Shown here: positions 8,205 to 16,521 of the stretch, in pieces | How the letters are laid out: the number at the start of each line of letters is the position of its first letter | Position numbering within the stretch: position 1 is the stretch's first letter | Assembly (NCBI GenBank): GCA_021324615.1 | Contig: JAJPIT010000071.1 | Span: 24,290-88,289 of the forward strand | Reading direction: 5' to 3' | DNA: 64,000 nucleotides | Source: Terriglobia bacterium | Lineage (GTDB): Bacteria > Acidobacteriota > Terriglobia > Bryobacterales > Bryobacteraceae | The notes under the pieces: model-generated | The model's database searches: none | Seen by the model: only the letters and a program-made list of their open reading frames with translations | Told to the model about the DNA's origin: nothing | Made by a program: the position numbers and the translations under genes

Positions 8205-11131
8205 CAGAAAGTCTGCCCCAGCGAGAAGTGAAACTGGAACGCGTTGATCCGCTGATTGGTCAGCACGCCCTGGTTGGCCAGCAGTTGATCGAAAGTCCCC
8301 TGAAAACCATAAAACCGCGGCGGATTCGGGCTGAGGCTGAAATCGACGCGCACCGGTCCTACCGGCGTCCGGTAGCGCAGCCCGAAGCCGATGCCGTGCA
8401 CCATGTAGTCGAAGTCCTGATTGTTGCGCTGGCTGAAGCGGAAACTGATGGTGCGCAGATCCGAATAGACGTTGCCCATATCGTGGAACAGCACGCCGCC
8501 CAGATTGTCTCCGATCAGCGGGAACCGCAGTTCGGTGGAGTGCATCAGCAGCGCGTCGCCGCCCAGCGGGAAGCCGGTTTCCAGGTCCCGCGGGCCGGCC
8601 TGATTGTCGGGGAAAGCCCGGTTGGAGGTGGCGCCGCCGGAAAAAAACCGCTCCGCCAGCGGAATCTGCGCGGGCCCGGCCAGCCGCTGGATCCAGCCGA
8701 ACTGCACCGTCCGCGCCAGCACCACTCCCCGGCCCAAAGGATGATAGGTCGAATTTCTCATCAGCAGCCGCGTAAACTCCGGTTCCGAGCCGAGCCCGCG
8801 CAGGGCGATCCCGGCGTCAATCGTATTGTAGACTCCGCGGTGCGTGTTGAGGGGATCGTCGCGGCGGTCCTCGATGAACGTCATGGAGACGATGCCGACC
8901 CGCTCGGGCTGGGAAAATAACGGGATGAGCTCGGGCGAAATCAGCACGTTGCTGATGACCACGTGGCGGAACGTGTAGCGGTACTGAAGGCTGTTGGCGC
9001 GCGTGAGCCGCTGCGCCAGTTGGATGGAACCTTCCGCGCGCTGCGCCGCGAACGTCCGGATGTCGCGCGAATTATCGAACAGCCCGGATAGGGTCAGCGT
9101 GAGGTCCTCGTTGTCAAAAGGCTGCGGAACCGTGTAGCTGAGCAGCGCGCGCTGCTCGATGGTGGAAAAGCGGGTCTGCAAACTCAGCGTCTGCGCCTCG
9201 CCGAACAGATTCAGGCGGCTGACGCCGAGCGAAATCCGCGGGCTGAATCCGGTGGTGCCGGCCGGCTCGTCGAAGGTCGTGACCCCGCCGCCGATGCGTC
9301 CCAACTGCGCGCCCACCCCCACGTTGAACGAATAGCGGTTGGCTTCATCCATGTCCAGCAGCACGTAGCGGCGGTCCTCGTCTCCCTCCGGATTCTGCAC
9401 CGCCGTCTGCACCTTGGAGAAAATCCCCAGGTCGTACAGCTTCTGCTGCGTCTCGGCGATCCTGTTTTGCGAGAGCGGATCGCCCGGCTTCAGCAGCAGC
9501 CTCTTTTGAACCAGCGGCGGCCGCGTGGTTTGCAGGCCGCGCACCAGCACCGCCCGCACATATTCGCGCCGCCCCGGCTGCACCGTGTAGGTGAGATCCA
9601 CGCTATGATCGGCGAGGCCGGGCGATTCGCTCCAGTCGAACGCCGCGTTGGAGTAGCCATTGTTGAAGTAATAGCTGAGAATCGTATCGCGGTCGGCGGC
9701 GACATTGGCTTCGCTGAACGGTTCGCCTTCCCCCGATTGCAGAACCGAACGGATATAGGGAAGATCCGCTTCGGGAAAGCCCTGCAAAACAAGCCGGCCC
9801 ACCCGCCACTGCGGGCCCTCCTTCACCTCGATCCGCACCGACAGATGGCCAGGAACGCCCCGGTAGTCGTCGGCGGTGCGGCCCGTCACCTCCACGTCGC
9901 GGAAGCCGTTGGATTGGTACAGATCGCGGATCGACTGGAGATCCCGATCAAGCATTTTCTGCGAGAAAAGGCCCCAGCGCGGCGTGAAAAAATGCGCCGT
10001 CTCCATCGACAGCCGCTGCCGGATCGTCGCGCTGTCGAAATAGCGGTTCCCGTAAATTCCGATGAACTCGAGTTTATGGCGGAGGTGGGGAGCGATCGCA
10101 TAATCGACCACCTGCACGCCCGGCGCCGGCGCCGACGTCTGGAAATCCACCTGCGCTTCGAAGTAGCCCTGCGACTGCAAATACTCGATCAGGTTGCGGC
10201 GGCCCTCCAGCAGCAGGCTGCGGTCCACGGTGCGTTCTTCATAGACCGGAATCAACTGGCGCAGCTTGCTTTTCGGAACCCCGAGCCCGCTGGTGCGGAC
10301 CTCCAGCACCGGCCCGCTGTCGAGGGCGAGCGACGGCGTCACCGTGTTCCTCTCCGGATGATAGTGCAGGCCTTGCAGGGTCACGGTGGCCTGCAAATGA
10401 TCGCCCTTTTGAAAATCGGCCAGCACGCGGTTGACGCCGCGCTGCACCAGCCCCTCGGTCACCTGCCGCCATCCGGGCAGATGGATCAGCCAGATGCCGC
10501 GCCGCCAGTGCGTGTCGTCGACGATGTTGCGCTCCGGTTTTTTGAAGTTGCCGCTGAGCTGGATTCCGTCGAAGCGGGCGCGCTCGCCGGAGTCGATATG
10601 GAAGTGGATGAAAACTTCCTCGGTCGCTGGATACCGGTCCACCCGCCAGCTCACCTTGGCCTGGTACAGGCCGTTGGCGCGGAGCCGTTCCTCGATGTGT
10701 TCGGTGGCCTGCTTCAGTTCGCCTTCGGAAAAGCGCGCGCCCAGTTCGAGCTTGGCCGCGCTTTCCAGTTGCCCCCGCGTGGGCGGCTCGGAGACTCCCT
10801 CGATGCTCACGCCGCTGATGAAATACGCCTGCTCGGTGGAGACGGTCAGGACCACCCCGCCCTCGCCGTCGGCGCGGCCGTCGATGGAAACATTGGAATA
10901 CCGTCCTGTCGCATACAACTTCTCGATCGCGGCGTGCACCCCCTCCAGCTCCAGCCGGTCCCCGGCATGAATCGGCAGAATTTTTTCAAGCGCCGCCGGA
11001 GGGTAGGGCTGCTCGGCCGGATCGAAGACGATGCGGGTGATCGTCCGGCCTTGCAGTTCGACGCCGGGATCCTGCGCCGGCGCGATTCCTCCGGCGCCGG
11101 CCAGGACCACTACAAGCACCGGCAAACGCAC
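8204..11131 (-). CDS. bamA: Outer membrane protein assembly factor BamA (Omp85 family)
   Basis: The ~975-residue protein has a signal peptide ending 'GAGGIAPAQ', an N-terminal run of POTRA domains (for example 'ITRIVFDPAEQPYPPAALEK', 'VSIEGVSEPPTRGQLES', 'RAVLVRGLQTTRPPLVQKRL') and a C-terminal 16-strand barrel with the Omp85 signatures 'RFFSGGATSNRAFPDNQAG', 'DMGNVYSD' and 'GLRYRTPVGPVRVDFSLSPN'. It ends in phenylalanine, as expected for an outer-membrane barrel. BamA inserts beta-barrel proteins into the outer membrane. Two starts are possible: ATG 11167 or GTG 11131; GTG gives a compact signal peptide (MRLPVLVVVLAGAGG) and leaves 46 bases for divergent promoters, so it was chosen. It heads the operon with the SurA-like and tamB genes. 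Confidence 0.92.
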   Translation of the reverse strand: MRLPVLVVVLAGAGGIAPAQDPGVELQGRTITRIVFDPAEQPYPPAALEKILPIHAGDRLELEGVHAAIEKLYATGRYSNVSIDGRADGEGGVVLTVSTEQAYFISGVSIEGVSEPPTRGQLESAAKLELGARFSEGELKQATEHIEERLRANGLYQAKVSWRVDRYPATEEVFIHFHIDSGERARFDGIQLSGNFKKPERNIVDDTHWRRGIWLIHLPGWRQVTEGLVQRGVNRVLADFQKGDHLQATVTLQGLHYHPERNTVTPSLALDSGPVLEVRTSGLGVPKSKLRQLIPVYEERTVDRSLLLEGRRNLIEYLQSQGYFEAQVDFQTSAPAPGVQVVDYAIAPHLRHKLEFIGIYGNRYFDSATIRQRLSMETAHFFTPRWGLFSQKMLDRDLQSIRDLYQSNGFRDVEVTGRTADDYRGVPGHLSVRIEVKEGPQWRVGRLVLQGFPEADLPYIRSVLQSGEGEPFSEANVAADRDTILSYYFNNGYSNAAFDWSESPGLADHSVDLTYTVQPGRREYVRAVLVRGLQTTRPPLVQKRLLLKPGDPLSQNRIAETQQKLYDLGIFSKVQTAVQNPEGDEDRRYVLLDMDEANRYSFNVGVGAQLGRIGGGVTTFDEPAGTTGFSPRISLGVSRLNLFGEAQTLSLQTRFSTIEQRALLSYTVPQPFDNEDLTLTLSGLFDNSRDIRTFAAQRAEGSIQLAQRLTRANSLQYRYTFRHVVISNVLISPELIPLFSQPERVGIVSMTFIEDRRDDPLNTHRGVYNTIDAGIALRGLGSEPEFTRLLMRNSTYHPLGRGVVLARTVQFGWIQRLAGPAQIPLAERFFSGGATSNRAFPDNQAGPRDLETGFPLGGDALLMHSTELRFPLIGDNLGGVLFHDMGNVYSDLRTISFRFSQRNNQDFDYMVHGIGFGLRYRTPVGPVRVDFSLSPNPPRFYGFQGTFDQLLANQGVLTNQRINAFQFHFSLGQTF

Positions 11132-11177
11132 GCTTCCCAATGATAACCCAGCAGTTGCTGTTACCATCGTGTTGGAT

Positions 11178-12182
11178 ATGGAATCCCGCTATTCGCGCCA
11201 GATCCGCTTCGCCCCATTTGGCCAGGAAGGGCAGCGCCGGCTGCGCTCGGCGCGCGTCGCCATTGCCGGCTGCGGCGCTCTGGGCAGCGCGCAGGCGGAG
11301 CTGCTGGCGCGCGCCGGGGTGGGATCGCTGCGGCTGATCGACCGCGACTTCGTCGAGTGGAGCAATCTCCAGCGGCAATTTCTCTTCACCGAATCCGACG
11401 CGCGCGAGGCCTTGCCGAAAGCCGCCGCGGCGGCCCGGCGCTTGCGGGAGATCAACCAGGAGGTCGCGCTCGAGCCGGTGGTCGCCGACCTCACGCCGGC
11501 CAACGCCGCCGAACTTTTCGAGCACGCCGATCTGATCCTGGACGGCTGCGATAACTTCGAGACCCGCTACCTGATCAACGACGCGGCGGTGCGGGCCGGC
11601 GTGCCCTGGATCTATGGCGCCGCCGTCGGAAGCTACGGATTGACGCTGCCTGTTGTCCCGGAGCGGACCGCGTGTTTCCGCTGCGTCTATCCCGAGCCGC
11701 CGGCGGGCGCGCAGCCGACCTGCGAAACCGCCGGCGTGCTCGGACCGGCCACCGCGGCCGTCGCCGCGCTGCAAACCGCCGCCGCGCTGAAGATTCTCGC
11801 CGGCGCGCCGCTGGAGGCGCGGCTGACCACCATCGACGTCTGGTCCGGAGAAATCCGCCAGATCGGACCGCCCGCGCGCGATCCCGGCTGCCCCTGCTGC
11901 GCCCGGCGCGAGTTCGTTTATCTGGATGGATCGCGCCGCGCGCCGGTAAGCTTATGCGGGCGCAACGCCGTGCAGATCCACGAACACGCCCGGCCGGTCG
12001 ATTTGAAAAACCTGGCCGCGCGGCTGGGCGCCATCGCGCCGGTGCGGGCCAACGAATTCGCCTTGCGCGTGGCGATCGAGCCCTACGAAATGACGGTGTT
12101 CCCCGACGGCCGCGCCATTATCAAGGGCACCACCGATATCGGCCTGGCGCGCAGCCTGTACGCCCGCTACATCGGCGCCTGA
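11178..12182 (+). CDS. ThiF/MoeB/HesA-family adenylyltransferase (E1-like)
   Basis: The 334-residue protein has the E1-like Rossmann motif 'VAIAGCGALGSAQAELLARA' (residues ~30-50), the ATP-binding 'LIDRDFVEWSNLQRQ', 'DGCDNFETRYLIND', and two zinc-binding CxxC pairs ('CFRC' and 'CPCC'). Such enzymes adenylate the C-terminal glycine of ThiS or MoaD so that sulfur can be loaded for thiamine or molybdopterin synthesis. The C-terminal ~60 residues resemble a small extra domain, not a full rhodanese. MoeB and ThiF cannot be separated on sequence alone; moaA and a molybdoenzyme elsewhere in the window make a Moco role plausible. ATG 11178 was chosen; an in-frame GTG lies at 11169. Confidence 0.88.
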   Translation: MESRYSRQIRFAPFGQEGQRRLRSARVAIAGCGALGSAQAELLARAGVGSLRLIDRDFVEWSNLQRQFLFTESDAREALPKAAAAARRLREINQEVALEPVVADLTPANAAELFEHADLILDGCDNFETRYLINDAAVRAGVPWIYGAAVGSYGLTLPVVPERTACFRCVYPEPPAGAQPTCETAGVLGPATAAVAALQTAAALKILAGAPLEARLTTIDVWSGEIRQIGPPARDPGCPCCARREFVYLDGSRRAPVSLCGRNAVQIHEHARPVDLKNLAARLGAIAPVRANEFALRVAIEPYEMTVFPDGRAIIKGTTDIGLARSLYARYIGA

Positions 12183-12235
12183 GCCGGCGGCGGTTCATTA
12201 ACGTTCCCGCCCGTATCCGCCGATTTCTCCATGGA

Positions 12236-13831
12236 GTGACCCTCCCGGAGACCCTCGCCGAAATCCGCACCGCCTCCGCGCCGGTTGTCCGGCGCCGCTG
12301 GCCGGCCGCGCTCCTGCTGGTTCTGCTGCTGGCCCTCATCGCCAAACCGGTGTGGGAAGGGCGCCGCCAGGATCACTGGGGCGAGGGCAATGACGACGGC
12401 ATCTACTGGGTCACCGCCAAGTCCCTGGCCACCGGCCGCGGATACCGGGTTCTCAATCTGCCGGGCGAGCCATATCAGACCAAGTACCCGCCGGTCTATC
12501 CTCTTTACCTTTCGCTGGCCTGGCGGATGCGTCCGGATTTTCCGGCGAACCTCACCACCGCCTGGGCCCTGCACGCCGCTCTCCTGCCCATTTATCTGGC
12601 GCTGCTGATGCGGCTGCTGCGCCAGCTCGGCTTCAGCCTGCGCCGCACGGCGCTGGTCTGCGCTCTCTCGATTGCGACCTTTCAATTCGTTCTGCTGAGC
12701 AACTCTTTGTTTTCCGAGCTGCCGGCCTGCTGTTTCCTGTTCGCCGCGGTCGCGCTGCTGGAAGACGACGCGGCCACAAACACGCAGGCCGCCCTCGCCG
12801 GGCTTTGCGCCGCCGGCGCTTATCTTACCCGCACCGCGGCGCTCCCGCTGTTTGCCGCCGTCCCGGTTTTTCTGTTTCTGCGCAAGCGGCCGCGCCAGAT
12901 CGTTTCTTTCTTCGCGCCGGCGGTTCCGCTGGCGGCCTGCTGGCACGCCTGGGGCCTGCTTCACGCGCGGCAGGCGGCCTTGCCCGGATACTTCGCCGAA
13001 TATCTCCGCGTCATCCACGCCACCGGATTTTGGGCGAACTTCGTCAAGCAGATCAACGCCGTCTCGACGGCTTCCGCCGAAAATCTCTTTCCCGGGCTCA
13101 CCGCGCTTCTGGCCGGCATCCCGCTGCATCATCTGGTCCTCGCCGCCGCTCTGGCCGGCTCCATCCGCCTGGCGCGCCGGCGGCGCTGGCCGCTCGCGCT
13201 GATCTTTTCGGCGTTCTATCTGGCGATGATCCTGTGCTGGTGGGGCGAGGGCGTGTTTCGGATGCTGGCTCCCATCTGGCCGTTCCTGGTCGCCGGAATT
13301 TCCCAGGAAGCCTCCCACATCCTGGACCTGCGCAAGCCCGGCGCGCAGCCCTCCGGCGCGAGCCCGCGCGGCCGCGCCTTGCGGCTGGCGGTCGTCTGCC
13401 TGGCGGCGGTGGTTGCGCTGCGCAACTCCGCCAGCGTCTCCTCCCGCATCTCGCAGGTGATCTCCCAGGCCCGCGCCCAGCGTATCGCCGACCTGGACGC
13501 CTATCGCTGGATCGCGGCTCACGCCGCGCCCGCCGACGTCGTCGCCGCCTGGAAGGACTCGGTCAGCTATCTTTACACCGGGGTGCCCGCCTCGCATCCC
13601 GTTTTCGTCTATCTCATGCCGCTGGATCCGGGGACCAAGGCGCTGGGCGAATCCCCCGCCAGGCTCCCGGCCCGCTTCACCACCGGCCTGCTGGTGATCA
13701 TGGAATCCGACCTCGACGCGGCCTTCGCCGCCGACCTCCGCGCCTTTGGCAGGATCGCCGATGCGATCCCCGGCGCCCGGCTTCAATACCAGTCCCCCAC
13801 GGCGCTGATTTACCGCCTGCCGCTCCGGTAA
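12236..13831 (+). CDS. Polytopic GT-C-like membrane glycosyltransferase family protein
   Basis: The ~531-residue protein has about nine to ten hydrophobic segments beginning with 'WPAALLLVLLLALIAKPVW'. The first extracytoplasmic loop contains 'GEGNDDGIYWVTAKSLATGR' and 'QTKYPPVYPLYLSLAWRM', the acidic-residue plus K-Y-P-P pattern of the ArnT/PMT-like GT-C superfamily, which uses polyprenyl-phosphate sugars. The C-terminal ~130 residues form a soluble periplasmic-type domain. No in-frame ATG exists near the N-terminus; GTG at 12236 is the best start, 53 bases after the ThiF-like gene. The acceptor is unknown. Reading further upstream in this frame only runs through the ThiF-like gene. Confidence 0.75.
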   Translation: MTLPETLAEIRTASAPVVRRRWPAALLLVLLLALIAKPVWEGRRQDHWGEGNDDGIYWVTAKSLATGRGYRVLNLPGEPYQTKYPPVYPLYLSLAWRMRPDFPANLTTAWALHAALLPIYLALLMRLLRQLGFSLRRTALVCALSIATFQFVLLSNSLFSELPACCFLFAAVALLEDDAATNTQAALAGLCAAGAYLTRTAALPLFAAVPVFLFLRKRPRQIVSFFAPAVPLAACWHAWGLLHARQAALPGYFAEYLRVIHATGFWANFVKQINAVSTASAENLFPGLTALLAGIPLHHLVLAAALAGSIRLARRRRWPLALIFSAFYLAMILCWWGEGVFRMLAPIWPFLVAGISQEASHILDLRKPGAQPSGASPRGRALRLAVVCLAAVVALRNSASVSSRISQVISQARAQRIADLDAYRWIAAHAAPADVVAAWKDSVSYLYTGVPASHPVFVYLMPLDPGTKALGESPARLPARFTTGLLVIMESDLDAAFAADLRAFGRIADAIPGARLQYQSPTALIYRLPLR

Positions 13832-13841
13832 CGAACGCTGT

Positions 13842-13847
13842 TAAACT
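13842..13847 (+). promoter_or_regulatory. -10-like hexamer TAAACT, 6 bases before a GTG start
   Basis: TAAACT is followed by six bases and then the GTG at 13854. There is no Shine-Dalgarno sequence, so transcription may start at the start codon. Confidence 0.45.
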
Positions 13848-13853
13848 GGCGGC

Positions 13854-14840
13854 GTGCGAGTTTTGCTCCTGCTGGCCGCCGCCGCGGCGGCCTGCGCGCA
13901 GCCCGAACCCGTCATTGTCGACACCGATGGCGCGGTTTTCAACGACGACGGCGCCGCGCTGGCCATGGTTCTGGCCGAACCCGATAAGGCTCAGGTTTTG
14001 GGCGTCACGCTGGTCCCCGGCAATTTCTGGCCGTCGGAAGCCGCCGGCTACCTGTTCCGCGTGATCGACGCCAGAAACCAGCCCGGCATCCCGCTGCACT
14101 TCGGCGCGCGCTTCCCGCTGGTCCACACCCGCGAAATGGCCCAAAAAGAGCAAAAACAGTGGCCTGAAATCAACTACCTGGGCGCTTTCGCGCAGGATTT
14201 GCCGGAGCCCAAGCCGAAAGTGGAGCACCGCGCCTCGCACAAAAATGCCGTCGATTACATCGCCGACACCCTCCTTCAGGAGCCCGGCCCGGTGACCATC
14301 CTGGAGCTGGGCCCCATGACCAACCTGGCCATCGCGCTGCGCCTGCATCCGGAAATCGCGGCGAAAGTCAGGCGCCTGATCTTTTTGGGCGGGGCCCGGC
14401 AGGGCCGCGAGCTCAACTTCTGGTTCGATCCGGAAGCCGCGCAGATCGTGCTGCGCTCGGCGATCCCGCAAAAGATCATGTTCGGCCTGGAGATTTGCAG
14501 CCGCGCGGAACTCGATAAAGCGCATTACGAGCGGATCGCCGCCAAACGGACTCCCGTCACCGATCTTTACCGCAGCGACCTGGAAAAGCGGTTCAAGAAA
14601 GATCCCGGCGCGAAAGTTCCGCTGTGGGACTGCCTCGCCGCGGCCTACCTGATCGATCCGAGCTGGGTGACCCGGAAGGAAACGTCCTATCTCGACGTGG
14701 AAACCACGTTTGGAAAGGACTACGGGACGGTGAAGCCGCTGGACCGGGAACTGGCGCCGGAGGCCACTGCCGTCCAGATCATGCTCGATCTGGACTTCGC
14801 GAAGTTTTTCGAGGTCTATCAGGCGCTGCTGACCAAGTAA
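13854..14840 (+). CDS. Predicted exported nucleoside-hydrolase-like protein
   Basis: The 328-residue protein has a short signal peptide ('LLLLAAAAAACAQ') and then the inosine-uridine nucleoside hydrolase layout: 'VIVDTDGAVFNDDGAALAM' near the mature N-terminus (family pattern DTDxxxDD, calcium-binding aspartates), 'ILELGPMTNLAIAL' and 'NFWFDPEAAQIVL' (catalytic pocket segment). Family members cleave the N-glycosidic bond of ribonucleosides. The spacing in the first motif (DTDGAVFNDDG instead of DTDPGxDD) is altered by extra residues, so activity on nucleosides is not certain; export suggests scavenging. The GTG start is supported by the signal peptide. Confidence 0.82.
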   Translation: MRVLLLLAAAAAACAQPEPVIVDTDGAVFNDDGAALAMVLAEPDKAQVLGVTLVPGNFWPSEAAGYLFRVIDARNQPGIPLHFGARFPLVHTREMAQKEQKQWPEINYLGAFAQDLPEPKPKVEHRASHKNAVDYIADTLLQEPGPVTILELGPMTNLAIALRLHPEIAAKVRRLIFLGGARQGRELNFWFDPEAAQIVLRSAIPQKIMFGLEICSRAELDKAHYERIAAKRTPVTDLYRSDLEKRFKKDPGAKVPLWDCLAAAYLIDPSWVTRKETSYLDVETTFGKDYGTVKPLDRELAPEATAVQIMLDLDFAKFFEVYQALLTK

Positions 14841-14850
14841 GCGGATGCAG

Positions 14851-14856
14851 TAGAAT
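14851..14856 (+). promoter_or_regulatory. -10-like hexamer TAGAAT, 6 bases before an ATG start
   Basis: TAGAAT, then six bases (CGGGAA), then ATG at 14863. No Shine-Dalgarno site is evident, which fits leaderless transcription. Confidence 0.5.
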
Positions 14857-14862
14857 CGGGAA

Positions 14863-16071
14863 ATGGCATCTGTCGCCGAAAAATCTCTTCTCTCGCCGCC
14901 CGATATCGGCGAGCGCCGTCCCCGATTCCGCAGCCAGCGCACCACGCGCTTCACCGAAAGCGTCATCCGCGAAATGACGCGGCTGGCCGCCCAGCATAAC
15001 GCGGTCAACCTGGCGCAAGGCTTTCCCGATTTCGGCTCGCCCGAAGTTCTGCGCAAAGCCGCCTGCGAGGCCATCAACGCGGATATCAACCAATACGCGA
15101 TCACCTGGGGATCGAAATCGCTGCGCGGCGCGATCGCGGCGAAGTACAGGAAAACGTACAATTTGGAGTTCGATCCGGAGCGCGAAATCACGGTCTGCTG
15201 CGGCGCCACCGAAGGCATGATGGCGGCGCTGATGGCGGTCACCAATCCCGGCGACGAAGTGGTGATCTTCGAGCCGTACTACGAAAACTACGGGCCGGAC
15301 ACGCTGCTGGCCGGCGCCGACCGCAAATTCGTCAAAATGCATCCGCCCGATTGGCGCTTCGACCGCGAGGAACTGCGCCGCGCGTTTTCGCCGCGCACCA
15401 AGGCGATCATTTTGTGCTCCCCCAATAATCCCACTGGCCGCGTCTTCGACCGCGGCGAGCTCGAATATATCGCGCAGTTGTGCCAGGAGTTCGATTGCCT
15501 GGCCATCACCGACGAAATTTACGAGCACATCCTCTACGACGGAGCCCAGCACATCCCGATCATGTCCCTGCCGGGCATGCGCAACCGGACCATTCTGATC
15601 AACAGCATGAGCAAGACCTACGCGGTCACCGGCTGGCGCATCGGCTGGGTGCTGGCGGCGCCGGATCTGTCGGATTCGATCCGCAAGATCCACGATTTTC
15701 TGACGGTGGGCTCGTCGGCCCCGCTCCAGGAAGCCAGCGCGGTGGCGCTCGGGCTGCCCGAGGAATACTACACCAATCTGGCCAGGGATTATCGCGAGCG
15801 GCGCGATGCGATGCTCAAGGTGCTGGAGGAAACCGGATTCCGCAGCTTCGCTCCGCGCGGCGCCTATTATGTGCTGTGCGACATTTCCGGCTTCGGCTAC
15901 CCCGACGACATGGCGTTTTGCCGGCACCTGGTGGAAGACGTGGGCATCGCCGCCGTGCCCGGATCCAGTTTCTTTGAAAATCCCCAGGACGGCTCGCAAC
16001 TGGTCCGCTTCTGTTTCTGCAAAAAATATGAGACCCTGAGGGAGGCGCAGGAGCGGTTAAGAAAAATTTAG
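14863..16071 (+). CDS. Class I/II aminotransferase (aspartate/aromatic/methionine type)
   Basis: The 402-residue protein carries 'NLAQGFPDFGSPEVLRKAAC', 'CCGATEGMMAALMA', 'LCSPNNPTGRVF', 'CLAITDEIYEHILYD' and the PLP lysine in 'SMSKTYAVTGWRIGW' (Lys251), with a C-terminal arginine in 'LVRFCFCK'. It is a fold-type I aminotransferase of the subgroup that includes kynurenine-glutamine and methionine transaminases. The exact amino acid is not readable. The N-terminal ~25 residues before 'RTTRFTESV' form an extension. It lies 22 bases downstream of the nucleoside-hydrolase-like gene but has its own -10-like element. Confidence 0.9.
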   Translation: MASVAEKSLLSPPDIGERRPRFRSQRTTRFTESVIREMTRLAAQHNAVNLAQGFPDFGSPEVLRKAACEAINADINQYAITWGSKSLRGAIAAKYRKTYNLEFDPEREITVCCGATEGMMAALMAVTNPGDEVVIFEPYYENYGPDTLLAGADRKFVKMHPPDWRFDREELRRAFSPRTKAIILCSPNNPTGRVFDRGELEYIAQLCQEFDCLAITDEIYEHILYDGAQHIPIMSLPGMRNRTILINSMSKTYAVTGWRIGWVLAAPDLSDSIRKIHDFLTVGSSAPLQEASAVALGLPEEYYTNLARDYRERRDAMLKVLEETGFRSFAPRGAYYVLCDISGFGYPDDMAFCRHLVEDVGIAAVPGSSFFENPQDGSQLVRFCFCKKYETLREAQERLRKI

Positions 16072-16095
16072 AATCGCCACTGCGCAGCAGGCGAA

Positions 16096-16117
16096 CCATC
16101 CTTGGGAGGAAGGATGG
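16096..16117 (+). promoter_or_regulatory. Perfect 8-bp hairpin with a Shine-Dalgarno-like loop
   Basis: CCATCCTT (16096-16103) and AAGGATGG (16110-16117) pair perfectly around the loop GGGAGG. It lies 24 bases after the aminotransferase stop and just before the next gene. There is no T-tract. The loop is purine-rich and anti-SD-complementary, so it may expose or hide a ribosome site for a possible ATG at 16114. Confidence 0.45.
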
Positions 16118-16137
16118 ACGGGCAGGATGGAGGTGGT

Positions 16138-16521
16138 ATGCCGATGTTTCTTCTTCCGGAGAACGTCGCCCGCCAGGATGGTTCCGGCGCGGATTGCCCG
16201 TTGGGAGCCGGCCGCGGCAAGCCGTTGCGGATCACGCTGGGCATCACTCGCAGCATGGAGCAGGAGAGCCTGGAGATCGCGGTCTGGGGCTCGGCGGACC
16301 GCAAAGACTGGAAGCTTCTCCAGGTTTTCCCGCTGAAGTTCTATTGCGGCACTTATTCGCTGCTGCTGGATCTGGCGCAGCATCCCGAAGTGCGCCATCT
16401 TCGCGCGAGCTGGAAGATGAGCCGCTGGGGCGGCGGCGATCCGTCTCCGCTGTTCGGCTTTTATCTGACCGCGGAAGAGGCGCAGGCGCAGGCGGTGGGC
16501 GCGTCGTCGCCCGCGGCCTAG
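16138..16521 (+). CDS. Conserved acidobacterial protein of unknown function
   Basis: The 127-residue soluble protein contains 'LRITLGITRSMEQESLEIAV', 'WGSADRKDWKLLQVFPLKFY' and 'VRHLRASWKMSRWGGGDPSP'. I recall small proteins with this pattern (LGITR...EQESL, FPQKFYCGTY, RWGRGD) as common in Acidobacteria, with no known function. ATG 16138 was chosen because GGAGGT lies 4 bases upstream; in-frame alternatives are ATG 16114 and TTG 16102. It ends tail-to-tail with mmsA inside a shared CTAG. Confidence 0.75.
   Translation: MPMFLLPENVARQDGSGADCPLGAGRGKPLRITLGITRSMEQESLEIAVWGSADRKDWKLLQVFPLKFYCGTYSLLLDLAQHPEVRHLRASWKMSRWGGGDPSPLFGFYLTAEEAQAQAVGASSPAA

Noticed and set aside
11672..12235. Upstream extension of the GT-C-like protein through the ThiF-like gene
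   Set aside because: Arginine-rich shadow sequence before the first hydrophobic helix; the ThiF-like frame is real.
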